The notes under the pieces are model-generated. The model saw only the letters and a list, made by a program, of their open reading frames with translations. It searched no databases and had not been told where the DNA came from. Shown piece by piece: positions 55,150 through 64,000 of a DNA stretch of 64,000 nucleotides. This DNA is from Ariolimax columbianus (Eukaryota > Mollusca > Gastropoda > Stylommatophora > Arionidae). The translations under genes and the position numbers were made by a program. Each line of letters starts with the position of its first letter. Positions within the stretch are counted from its first letter, which is position 1. The DNA lies in NCBI GenBank assembly GCA_036924085.1, contig JAVGWX010000003.1, positions 130,197,023 through 130,261,022 on the forward strand, given 5' to 3'.

Positions 55150-55810
55150 AAGAACACGGTTTCGTCAACTCGTTAGCGGCGATGTCTTTGGGGCACACAT
55201 GAAGACAACCCCAGAACCCCAAGCCACCTCTCTCTGTCAGCGGTCGCTGCCTGTGCCTGCTCTAGTCGGAGATTGGTCGATTCTTTTATGTTTTCTTCCA
55301 ATCTCTTTTTAGGGACCACGTCGTCGTCGTCCGCTTTGCATCTTCCCGTGCGGGGTCGTATTTAAACAACCGTTTGATCTCGACTTTGGGCGTATCAAGC
55401 GAGTTTCCGTCTTTTTACCATCTTTTTCCAAAAGGTCATCAAAATGTCCTATTATTGTTTTAATTCTTTTTTGTAATGTATCATGTAGGACTCGGTCTTT
55501 GTATGTGACATTTAGAAATCATTGGAAACATGTTATTTCCAAGACCTGTATCCTCCGCTGCAAGTCAGTTGTAGTTGTCCCTGTCTCACAAGCATAGATA
55601 AATATTAGCAGGACCAATGTACGCATTAATCTTATCTTCGTTCATGGGAAAAACCGTTTATCTTTCCATATTTTGTTAAGCCGTGCAAGAGTTACTATTG
55701 TATGTGCAATTATGGCCACCGCCTCACATTCTGATCCTTCATCACTAACAGATATATAAAACGATCAACCACCTCACGTTTCTGGCCATTAGCTTTTACT
55801 CCACTGTTGA
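55150..55810 (-). pseudogene. RTE-like reverse transcriptase C-terminus, inverted relative of 19320-20017
   Basis: The reverse complement aligns closely to the plus-strand piece at 19320-20017 over its last ~130 bases. The shared end is AATCTCCGACTAGAGCAGGC versus AATCTCCGACCAGAAGAGGC, followed by CACAGGCAGCG. The remainder reads the same VDRFIYLLV-, RTLVLLIFIYACETG- and WKRLK-type motifs in broken frames. Confidence 0.8.
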
Positions 55811-55897
55811 GGCCTTTGTTGCACGAGTTTAGTCACATAATAATATTGCATACAGGCTGAAAATGTTGTAATATAACCACCAATCGTAAGATGGAAC

Positions 55898-56316
55898 CAC
55901 AAACAGATACTAGTATGACGTACGAAGAGTCAAAACGTCTAATCAAAGCCATATACATGACCAAATGGGAAACCGAACATACTGGTTACACCAAAAACGA
56001 TGCCTATTACCAGTTGAACCGAAGAGAGCAGGTCGTTGTCTTCAGACTTCGCACTGGCCACAATAGACTGAGGTACCACCTATTCAACAAATGGAAGATA
56101 GGGTGTACCGACGAATGCCCGTGCGGTACTGGTAAAATGACCACTGAACATCTGCTGCAGAACTGCCCGACATACGAGGATCAGAGAGAGCAGATGTGGC
56201 CATTGCCAGTGGAACTGCAAGACAAGCTCTATGGCAGTGGCGACAGCCTCAGGATGACCGCCGCTTTTTTCGAAAAAATAATGGTTACTGTCTGACTGCG
56301 TACGAAGAAGAAGAAG
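55898..56316 (+). mobile_element. Jockey-B LINE, short 5'-truncated copy
   Basis: A 419-bp insertion with a (GAA)n tail at 56304-56316 and a 10-bp flanking duplication (AAGATGGAAC at 55888-55897 and 56317-56326). The left junction has a 2-base microhomology. It contains only the C-terminal part after the RNase H active site: TDTSMTYEESKRLIKAIYMT, FRLRTGHNRLRYHLFNKWKI, CPCGTGKMTTEHLLQNC, ending IMVTV. The coding part is intact to its natural stop. The nearest relative is the copy at 41219-42196, with about 5 residue differences. Confidence 0.95.
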
Positions 56317-56419
56317 AAGATGGAACATGGCAAAGTGCAAGGACTTCTATTTGTATCATTACAGACTACTTGCGCCTTAGCACGCAGGTGTTTTGGAAGT
56401 GAAGACAGCCTAAAGCACA

Positions 56420-57300
56420 TTGCTTGAGATTGTGTGTTTGCTTGCCTTGTATACAGCTCTTCGTATCCGGCTTTAACAACATACAAAGTCATTATCATGC
56501 TGCATGTCCTTTGCAGAACGTCGCTTTCACAACAGCCGATCTGTAAGAATTTCGATCTCTGGTCAAAACTCCCGCCTCTGTTGATGTCATAATCAGGACC
56601 TACGTGATGCCTTGTATCCATATTCTTCTCGGTCTGCCTCTACCCCGCTTCCCAGGCACCATGGCCGCCATTATCATTCTATATAAGCGTTTGATGTGGA
56701 TAAAATATTTCATTATTCTGGACAAGATAATGTTTACTAACCAATTTTCCTCGACAGCCAGTTCTTTTAGGATATCTGCATTTTTCTTTTTCGTTATCCG
56801 TGATATTTTGACCACTTTTCTGCAGCACAGTAGTTGTATTTTAAAAACACTCAGTGTTAATCTTAAGTGTTTGTATGGTGACCATGTTTCACAACCGTAT
56901 GTTGGCAACGGAAAGATGCAAGTTCACAGGATATTTATTTTCTCAATGTTATTAGTGCTCTGCTTAAGTTTCATATTTTATTCAAAAACTTCTGCATTTT
57001 CATAGCCATTCTCTTTCTGACTTCCTTCAGGCAATTCATTATCGCTTGTAAATGAGCAAAGGTACTAAAAATGTATGACTTTCTCAATCTCCTGTAGTTA
57101 TAGAATAACTTTAGGTTTGGTTTTTACCTTGTCTGTGCTCTGCATCTTGGTTTTACTTATATTTAGGTATAGATTTTGGTGTTCGCTGTGTTGTTTTATG
57201 ACAGAATCATCATTTCCAGCCCCGCACACTCTTTGAGAGAACAACTGTGTTATCTGCATATCTGGGATCTGCTATTACATACAAAGAAAGGTGCAGTAAT
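56420..57300 (-). pseudogene. RTE-like reverse transcriptase C-terminal half
   Basis: The minus strand reads PRYADNTVVLSKSVRGW (degraded YxDD: YADN), MPTYGCETWSPYKHLRLTLS, VVKISRITKKKNADILKELA, VEENWLVNIILSRIMKYFIH, RLYRMIMAAMVPGKRGRGRP and RRIWIQGIT. This is the RTE/BovB-like thumb and C-terminus, ending in the GKRGRGRPR motif. The C-terminal third is open over about 100 codons. Confidence 0.85.
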
Positions 57301-57949
57301 TATGTTCTATAAGAGCCAAGACTTATATCAAGATTAGGTGAAGCATATTTTGCAAGTTCCCACCTCTCAACCTTGGGAGACATCTGGAAACTGACTGCGT
57401 TACAGCATTCTGGTCGATGAGGCGATGATAAATATTGTAAGCCTACTATTGAAGAGTCTTCTTAGAAGTCTCGCATTGCGCTGGTGTCGGGAAGTGCCAG
57501 GTTAACATTCTTTAGTGTGCCTCTATACATAACAAAAGCCACAACAACCTGCTACAAAAGAAAAGTAGTTAAAAGTGAAAAAGCAGGCAAAAGCAGCTTC
57601 CAACAACAACACCATGTTTTATCCTTCTAGTTATTCAGCCTGAAATCCACATCAAAGTTACATTACAAAATATGAACCCGACTTATTAACTCCCCTTATT
57701 TTGAAGTCTGCCTCTGTTCATGTTTTGCCTATTCCCAATCAGAAGTACCTGTTGACACTCCATCGTCTTCTTGTGATCGCAACTTTGATGTTTATACAGG
57801 CAGACGAGTTCCTGTGATGAACCAAACCGTGTTTGGACTTCCTTATTAGCCCCGTGCAGTTTTGTAAATAAAGTTGTGAATCATTGGCGCAGTGTACATT
57901 CCTTAACTGGACATACCGGGTACAGCTTGTAACACCATAACTATCTTTT
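57301..57949. other. No recognisable feature
   Basis: No motif or repeat relationship to other parts of the window was found. Confidence 0.5.
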
Positions 57950-59250
57950 TCTTTTTTCTTTTCGCTTTTTGTCCTGCTTGTGCCTTTCAGCGTCAGATTA
58001 TGAAAAGGTTTCTTGGCCGAGTCGTACTATGTGTTATGTACACGTGGAACTTTACTGATTCTTTTATTTCGGCTGTCCATGTTTTTGCGTGGTCCTCCCT
58101 TGGCGTTGCATCCGTCTATCTGTATAGCATCGCTTTCTGATAGATATGCATGTCACGTGGCCGAAACTTGTGGTTTACTGTCACTTGATGATTTCTAGCA
58201 TTGAAGTTGTACCTACTTGTCTCATATTGTCTTCGAGATTTCTTCGACTTATTTCTCTATTCTCTTATTCGCTGTGCATTGGACTGTGTTTTTATTTTAC
58301 GCCTTTCAGCCCAGTGCTTCCAACATTGGCATGTATTTTATGAAAATGTCTGCCTCTTCCTTCATTTTATAAAGGTTTTCTTTCCTGGGTTAACGGCCGG
58401 TGCTGTGATTGTGGAGCGAACCCAGCACCTTCAGGATGTCAGCCGTGTCCCTGAACGACTTGCCTACATCGTCCCTATCTTCGTTTCTGATTATATATAT
58501 TCTTGTTACTCCAAGCATTTTGCAAAGGAATTTCATCTCTGTTATTACAACGTTTCTTTTATCTTTGGTAGTTAATGTCCAATTCTGGGACTAATATTAC
58601 AATGGGGTTGAGGATATTGTGTTGTTTAGCGTTCTTTATTTGTATCCAGTGTAACGTGTTTACACAGTAACATCGAGAATACTCGCCCAATAATTTGACT
58701 TACAGTTATACATGTGTTTTGGATTTCCGTGTCGCTTTGCTATCTGCTGAGATTATGTTACCCAAGTATGTGAAACTTTTTACCTGTTTTACTTGTTGGT
58801 TTTGTGTGAATATTGTCGTTTCTATTTCTTCTAATGCAATCGTGTTAATTTCAGTTTTCTCTATGATGATGCTCATACTGTAATCTGTATAGACCTCATT
58901 AAGATTGTTCATGTGTTTCTGCAGGTGTGTTTCTAAGATTGCTATTAGTGCTAGATCATCAGCAAAGAGAAGTTCATTTAAGTGATCACTGAGGTTATTT
59001 CACTAACTAATGTTGGCTTGTTTACATATTGCATCTATATATGTGATAAACGGTAAAGGAAAAAGTACATAACCTTGCCGTACACCGGATCTCTAACATG
59101 ACATTTTTCGTAATGTTCTGCGTTTGTTCTATTTACATCAAGACTTTTACATAGGTTGGTCAAATGTTTATTTACTCCATAACGTTCTAATGTTGTCCAC
59201 AGTTGGTATCTGTTCACGAAAGCAACGTATAGTGTTTGATCATTAGATCC
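57950..59250 (-). pseudogene. RTE-like LINE, reverse transcriptase to 3' end
   Basis: The minus strand reads NRYQLWTTLERYGVNKHLTN, LCKSLDVNRTNAEHYEK, the region before the catalytic loop (SLCD-like), MNNLNEVYTDYSMSIIIEKT, EINTIALEEIETTIFTQNQQ, VKQVKSFTYLGNIISADSKA, then PLQNAWSNKNI- and RPRKTW-type debris. The 3' end is GCTTGTGCCTTTCAGCGTCAG-like, matching the end at 36220-36270. Same subfamily as 35440-36295, in opposite orientation. Stops and frameshifts are common. Confidence 0.85.
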
Positions 59251-59501
59251 TCATTAGATGTTCGTTAATGCATATGTGCAAAATGGTGAAGCAAGCAGAT
59301 GTCGAAACTTGTACATGTGTTTATTCAGTCTGCTGTGCATCAACCTTAGACGAAAAATGATGATCTATCCCTGACGGTCAAGGGTGTTATAGAGATCGAT
59401 GGGTAAGGCGCTAGTCTCTCAAAGCGAATTAACAGAAACTAGCGAACCCGTGCAGAACATAAGCCCGTCATTCTTGATCTTCCTTTTTTTTATCGTCTCC
59501 C

Positions 59502-59797
59502 TTTCTACCAGGTTGTAGCTCAGTGTCGTCTCACTTTCTACCAGGTTGTAGCTCAGTGTCGTCTCACTTTCTACCAGGTTGTAGCTCAGTGTCGTCTCAC
59601 TTTCTACCAGGTTGTAGCTCAGTGTCGTCTCACTTTCTACCAGGTTGTAGCTCAGTGTCGTCTCACTTTCTACCAGTTTGTAGCTCAGTGTCGTCTCACT
59701 TTCTTCCAGGTTGTAGCTCAGTGTCGTCTGACTTTCTACCAGGTTGTAGCTCAGTGTCGTCTCACTTTCTAACAGGTTGTAGCCCAGTGTCGTGATA
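59502..59797. repeat. Minisatellite, 33-bp unit, about 9 copies
   Basis: Starts at 59502, 59535, 59568, 59601, 59634, 59667, 59700, 59733 and 59766 are exactly 33 bp apart. The unit is TTTCTACCAGGTTGTAGCTC then AGTGTCGTCTCAC. Copies differ by one base at most, so it is recent or homogenised. It is open in phase on both strands (LVESETTLSYN on minus). Confidence 0.98.
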
Positions 59798-59867
59798 TGT
59801 ATTTGTGTTTTTCCTCTCTCGTGGCACGTCAAATGTTTCCTCATTTTACGGCAGGTCTCTTTTACCT

Positions 59868-59962
59868 ATCAGTGTTGTCGCTTTTCTTTGTATCCTTTTC
59901 AGCATGTTTATATCTCCTTTACGATAAGGACTCCACACCTGTACACAGAGGTTTTGTTAAAG
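59868..59962 (-). pseudogene. CR1-like LINE, short fragment
   Basis: The reverse complement reads TGTACAGGTGTGGAGTCCTT and CATGCTGAAAAGGATACAAA, matching about 18825-18890 of the main CR1-like copy. Only this ~95-bp segment is present. Confidence 0.85.
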
Positions 59963-61120
59963 TCCACGTTTGACACCGGTAACAGAGAGTTGGCATGAAT
60001 ATACTATTGATCAGCATTCTTTTTGTGGACATGTTTATGTTAGGGTGTTTCAATAATTGAGACAGCTGGAATGCTATTGCATTTGCTTTCGTGTACTAAA
60101 CCTGGAAATTCATTTTTAATTTAGCAACACATGCCAAAATGGCAACTCTTTACAATTTAAATATTGTGTAGTATCCTTTAACTACCAACATGCACTCTCC
60201 AAGGCTACATTCTGCAGTGTGCCGGAAAATGCATGTGCTAGACTCTGAGTGCAGTAGTGGTAAAGACAATAAAAAGTAGAGGTTGTTCTGGTTATGGCTC
60301 AAAATGATAGATATTACATATATGTCGAATATAAAAATTATATTAATATAAGAGATAACCGCAGGTTTCAAACGATCCCTTGTCTCAGCGGAGGTAGGAC
60401 CAGAATGTATGTATCCTAAGCCCCACTGGCTGATCCTCTTGCCAGTCGCACAAGCTAGCTTGGAACGAGATAGTGAGATTGATGACCAGTGCAGAATGTT
60501 CCTTATTTTAATCCAAATATAGCGCAAGTTTGATAATCAAGACAAAGATCGTCTGATGATATCACCATCATCGCTTACCATGGGCAACTAACTAACTAAC
60601 TAACTGGGTTCTGTTCTCTTCTAACAGCCTGGATAACTCTCTTGTTATCAAAGTACGTGATTTTAATGTCTTGTTCACAACCCTGATTATACTTTCAGAT
60701 GGCATCCACGACTTTATGAAACGAATCAAACAAATAAGAATGATCGTAAAGTCGAGATTTATTTAAGCATTCTGAAAATGTATATTCGAAACTACAGAAA
60801 AGAAACGGAATTAACAGCCACTCAGGAATTTAATCTGACCCTTCCAGGCGTCAAACGCGCCTCGCTTCAAGATACAACGACTTCTGGCATTCAACCAACT
60901 GGGCTCGTATCTTTCTCATCGCAAAGCGCGCTCGTCTCAGAGATGAAACGGGCTCATTTCCGGATCGTCTATTACTTCACTAGCTTTTTTGGTGTTTGAT
61001 ATACGATACTTGTTCAAAGTTCTTCCAGAAACTGATTGTATTTGCTAGCCTGTATGTTGCTCTATTTATTATTAAGTGGTCTTAAAGTTTCCCTCTCTGT
61101 CATTACCCACATCAGCGAGT
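59963..61120. other. No gene recognised; short (CTAA)n at about 60588-60606
   Basis: The 73-codon frame at 60778-60999 has no known motif. The rest is AT-rich. Confidence 0.5.
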
Positions 61121-61124
61121 TTGT

Positions 61125-61690
61125 CTGATCTTAGAACAATTAAGTGATAGTCAAACTCTATAAAACATTAGCTAGATTGAAATTGGAGTACTGTGTACAG
61201 GTAGGGAGTCCTTATCGTAGAGGAGAAATAAACGTGCTAGAAAGGATACAAAAAAGAGCGGCAAAGCTGATAGTGGGATTCCGTAATTACAGTTATAAGG
61301 AAAGACTCAGATAAACCGGCCTTCAGAGTCTAGAAATGAGAAGAATTCGAGGTGACAATACAGGTTTATAAGATAATCAAAGGAACGGATAATTTAGACC
61401 ATAATAAGTTTTTTTCAAAATACAACCACCTACAAAAACTAGAGGGCATGGCTACAAATTAACTAAAGAAAGGTCCAGATTAGATATTAGAAAATAATTT
61501 TTTAGTAAGAGGGGTTGAATGCTTGGAATGCATTGCCACAAGAAGTAGTGGAGGCAGGGACAATTAATGCATTTAAGAAAATATTGCATGCATATAGCAT
61601 TTAGAGCAATGAAATATAAATGAAACTGTTTGCATACAGATTCTGCAGAGTCTTCTAAACCAGTATAAAGACGTTAAGTTAATTGTCTAA
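61125..61690 (+). pseudogene. CR1-like LINE 3' fragment
   Basis: It reads ARLKLEYCVQVGSPYRRGEI, NVLERIQKRAAKLIVGFRNY, SYKERLR-TGLQSLEMRRIR and HGYKLTKERSRLDIRK in broken frames. It ends with GACGTTAAGTTAATTG, the same 3' terminus as the copies ending at 19318 and 20985. Confidence 0.9.
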
Positions 61691-62660
61691 TGTCAACTTT
61701 CTAGTAATTCATCTCACATTCATAATAGTGATACGGCGCTACTATTTCAGCCCTGGTACTACATACACTATTATTGTTGTTCGTTCATCTTGAGTGAAGA
61801 AGACCACACTCTCTGTGTATACAGTATACCAAGAAAAGAAAGAGCAAGGTTTGTTAGGAGCTATTATTTATGAACAGGCACGCTAACTTGGCATGGAGTT
61901 GTTTGAGCTCATATAAATCTGATGCAGAATTCGAAAAAGCAGATTACTACGCGGTGATTACACCAGCTACGGATCGTTAGCATTGCTAATTAACGTTGCG
62001 GATCGTTACTCGGTAATCTATCTTTGATATCTGGCCACCTGTACGGGCCTAATATGCAAAATGGCGATCTATTTCTTGTCTTTCAGTTCGCGTAGAGATC
62101 ACTTAATGTTCTTCTTGTATTGAAATATAAATTAACAGATGACGTGTAAGCAGACCCGCGTCAAATTTGAAGTTGTACAAATAAAGACAAGTGTGGGTGA
62201 CCTCTAAGTACAAGCGGCCACTCAGTGCTGTTATCTGATCCATTTTTATTGTGTGTTTTTTTCCTCATTTTTGTGCCAGTCAGTCGTTTATCCCTGAACA
62301 AATGTTAACTTCGTCGACGCTTTCTAAATCTAGACAAAAAGCTAACACTTGCCTGGGTGTCAGGTCTGACGAAGGTTGTGCTGCAAATGTATGATACCTA
62401 GCCAAGAAATTCTGGAGTGACGTTAGTAAACTTTGAACTTGCTCCCGCCTACATGACAAAAGGTTGATGTTTGAACACTCTTAGAGTTTCCATTTCGAAA
62501 CAGGGGAAGTACACGGGTGAAACCCCCAGAAAAAAATGGAATGTACAAACATGAGAAAATGGAACAAAGAGAAATACAAACTGTAGACGTCGCGCCAGCT
62601 CAGGCTATTTGTTCCCGTCTCTATTTTACTCATTAAAAGGCTTTACTTGGATAACTGAGG
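61691..62660. other. No recognisable feature
   Basis: A CAAAATGGCGATC YY1-like site is at about 62067, but its frame closes after 12 codons. Nothing else. Confidence 0.45.
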
Positions 62661-62661
62661 A

Positions 62662-62900
62662 GCGTGTGGCCGAATGGTTTTGATGTCGGTCTACTGACTA
62701 GGAAGGCAACGGATCGAATCCCGGATAAGGCATTTCTTGTTTTTCTGTTGTGGGTGAAATTAACAAACATATCCATCACACGACGTGGTGACAGCAGTGG
62801 CGAAGCGGCAACCAGTTCTCAGCCTAAAATCCCATCGACTACCCCCAGGAATGTGGATAAGGTCGGACGACAAAGAAAAAAAAAGGAAACTTTTTTTTTC
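62662..62900 (+). repeat. tRNA-derived SINE, second family
   Basis: GTGTGGCCGAATGGTTTTG (A-box region) and GATCGAATCCCGG (B box) are spaced as in a tRNA promoter. The body (GTGGCGAAGCGGCAACCAG) ends at GACAAAGAAAAAAAAAGG. It does not resemble the SINE at 50480. No target-site duplication was found. Confidence 0.75.
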
Positions 62901-62990
62901 TGTGATACAAGGACATTCATGACAATAGTTATTTTATGTGAAACCTTCTAAAGTGATAGATGTGTTCCTAATTGAAGTGTATAGCCATGG

Positions 62991-63023
62991 TTGGGGGGGG
63001 AGGGGGGGTGGGGGGGGTGAGGG
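62991..63023 (+). repeat. G-quadruplex-like tract
   Basis: G8-A-G7-T-G8-TGA-GGG on the plus strand gives four G-runs with one- to three-base loops, the ideal quadruplex spacing. 63024-63375 beyond it is featureless. Confidence 0.85.
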
Positions 63024-63379
63024 ATGAATTAGTAGTTTCAGAATGATTCCTTTGTTTCTTTACAATAAAGTAACTATACCATAATGCCCAGGTCATTGTG
63101 ACATGTTTCTATGCATGGCGCACTACTATCCGACATGGATCTGAGCTGAATACAATGGCTGAGGCTTAGATAATTTTACTGACGATTGACAAAATGCGCA
63201 ACAGCTCAACTATTAAGCGAGCCCCATGTGTCCCACGTGATGCAGTACCAGTCATGCTCTGATAGGGCTCTGCGGCTATATGCGATCACACATGCTATTA
63301 CAAGAGATTACATCATGTTTTTCAATTTTTCTATAAATGATCGATAAATACCAGATTCTTTACGGCCAGTCGAACAGTA

Positions 63380-63745
63380 CAGTATGAGATCAAGATGCTG
63401 AGCAGCGCATGAGCTGCAGTGGTCAGCGACCCATAGCTGACTGCTAGCGTCAGGGCCAGCGAACCAAGGCTGCCAAGTCCCTTCGACACCTCCACGCGGT
63501 GATCCTAGATAACAGGCTGCAGCAGGGCAGACTGGCTAAGGAGAAGGGATCGAAGAGGGAATGCTAACCCGGAACTCAAAAACTGCTTGCAGAAGTCGGA
63601 TGTGTTGGACCGAAAGGAGCAAATATCGAAGCCAAGCTGTAAACTACGACACAACGCATTCCGTTCTCTGGACTTCATTCTGCTACTTACCCTTTCAGGG
63701 TTTGGTAGTGGGAGATTGAGAACGAACAAAGAAGAAGAAGAAGAT
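63380..63745 (+). repeat. Interspersed repeat Z, copy 2, with (GAA)n end
   Basis: See 52818-53175 for the shared blocks. Here the end is longer: GATTGAGAACGAACAAAGAA followed by (GAA)n to about 63751. This supports a GAA-tailed, reverse-transcribed origin. 63752-64000 is AT-rich with a short TTAAAT repeat and no gene. Confidence 0.8.
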
Positions 63746-64000
63746 GAAGAAGAACAGTACAGTATGAAAGAAAGGAAAAAATTAATTAAACAAAATTAAA
63801 ATTAATTTAAATTAAATTAAATTTTAAAAGGGGCATGGTCAGATACCGCACCGAGACGAAAACACACAGGAAACCTACGCTACGACTAGTATGCCTTCAT
63901 CATTGACAACACACAACAGCAATGCTGAACTAGCAAATCATAGAAGAAGGGAAGAATACATAAATGGGGGATGTCATAATAAAAGGAACAAATAGTGTAC

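Noticed and set aside
59395..59450. Possible tRNA-like sequence near GGGTAAGGCGCTAGTCTC
   Set aside because: An A-box-like string is visible but no B box at the right distance, so it is not supported.
1..64000. Prokaryotic or viral systems (operons, defence islands, prophage, integrated virus)
   Set aside because: No runs of co-directional intact genes, no ribosome-binding sites, no capsid or terminase-like reading frames and no LTR or envelope signature. The content is eukaryotic repeats.

Overview
This window looks like gene-poor metazoan nuclear DNA, most likely from a mollusc and possibly a heterobranch sea slug. That placement is an inference from the style of the retrotransposon families and the repeat landscape. 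It does not rest on a diagnostic host gene. There are no operons, ribosome-binding sites, rRNA genes or CRISPR arrays. I recognise no intact host protein gene. The coding signal is almost entirely broken transposable elements, embedded in many micro- and minisatellites.

Layout. 0-3 kb: three minus-strand non-LTR (Jockey-type) pieces. 3-10 kb: two tandem arrays and an unclassified interspersed repeat (family X), one copy of which was split by a 3.1 kb Jockey-type LINE (called Jockey-B here) with a clean 13-bp target-site duplication. 10-13.8 kb: a second Jockey family (Jockey-A) in both orientations, carrying a 64-bp and a 52-bp minisatellite that both appear to be amplified pieces of its own coding sequence. 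14-21 kb: an RTE-like fragment, an 18-bp array, a nearly complete but frameshifted CR1-like LINE, another RTE-like piece and a second CR1-like fragment. 21-30.4 kb: mostly minisatellites (47, 62, ~39, ~38, 33 and 21 bp), more X copies and a tRNA-derived SINE. 30.6-36.3 kb: RTE-like remains, one with an in-frame 33-bp array grown from its reverse-transcriptase C-terminus. 38-39 kb: a Tc1-like transposase relic with in-frame internal duplications. 39-46.6 kb: RNase H and RTE-like relics and a young Jockey-B insertion inside a ~47-bp minisatellite. 47.5-51 kb: hAT transposon relics in both orientations and a tRNA-derived SINE. 51-59.3 kb: minus-strand RTE-like pieces and a third dated Jockey-B insertion. 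59.5-64 kb: a second in-frame 33-bp array, CR1-like ends, a tRNA-derived SINE and a G-quadruplex-like tract.

The most interesting pattern is not a new gene system. It is repeated evidence that minisatellites here are seeded inside transposable-element coding sequence. Three arrays have units that read as LINE protein segments contiguous with the surrounding LINE, and a transposase relic and the ends of family X show the same behaviour. Second is a set of nested insertions with readable target-site duplications, from a LINE whose stop codon sits almost directly on a (GAA)n tail. All family names come from motif recognition by eye. Element ends without a target-site duplication are approximate.
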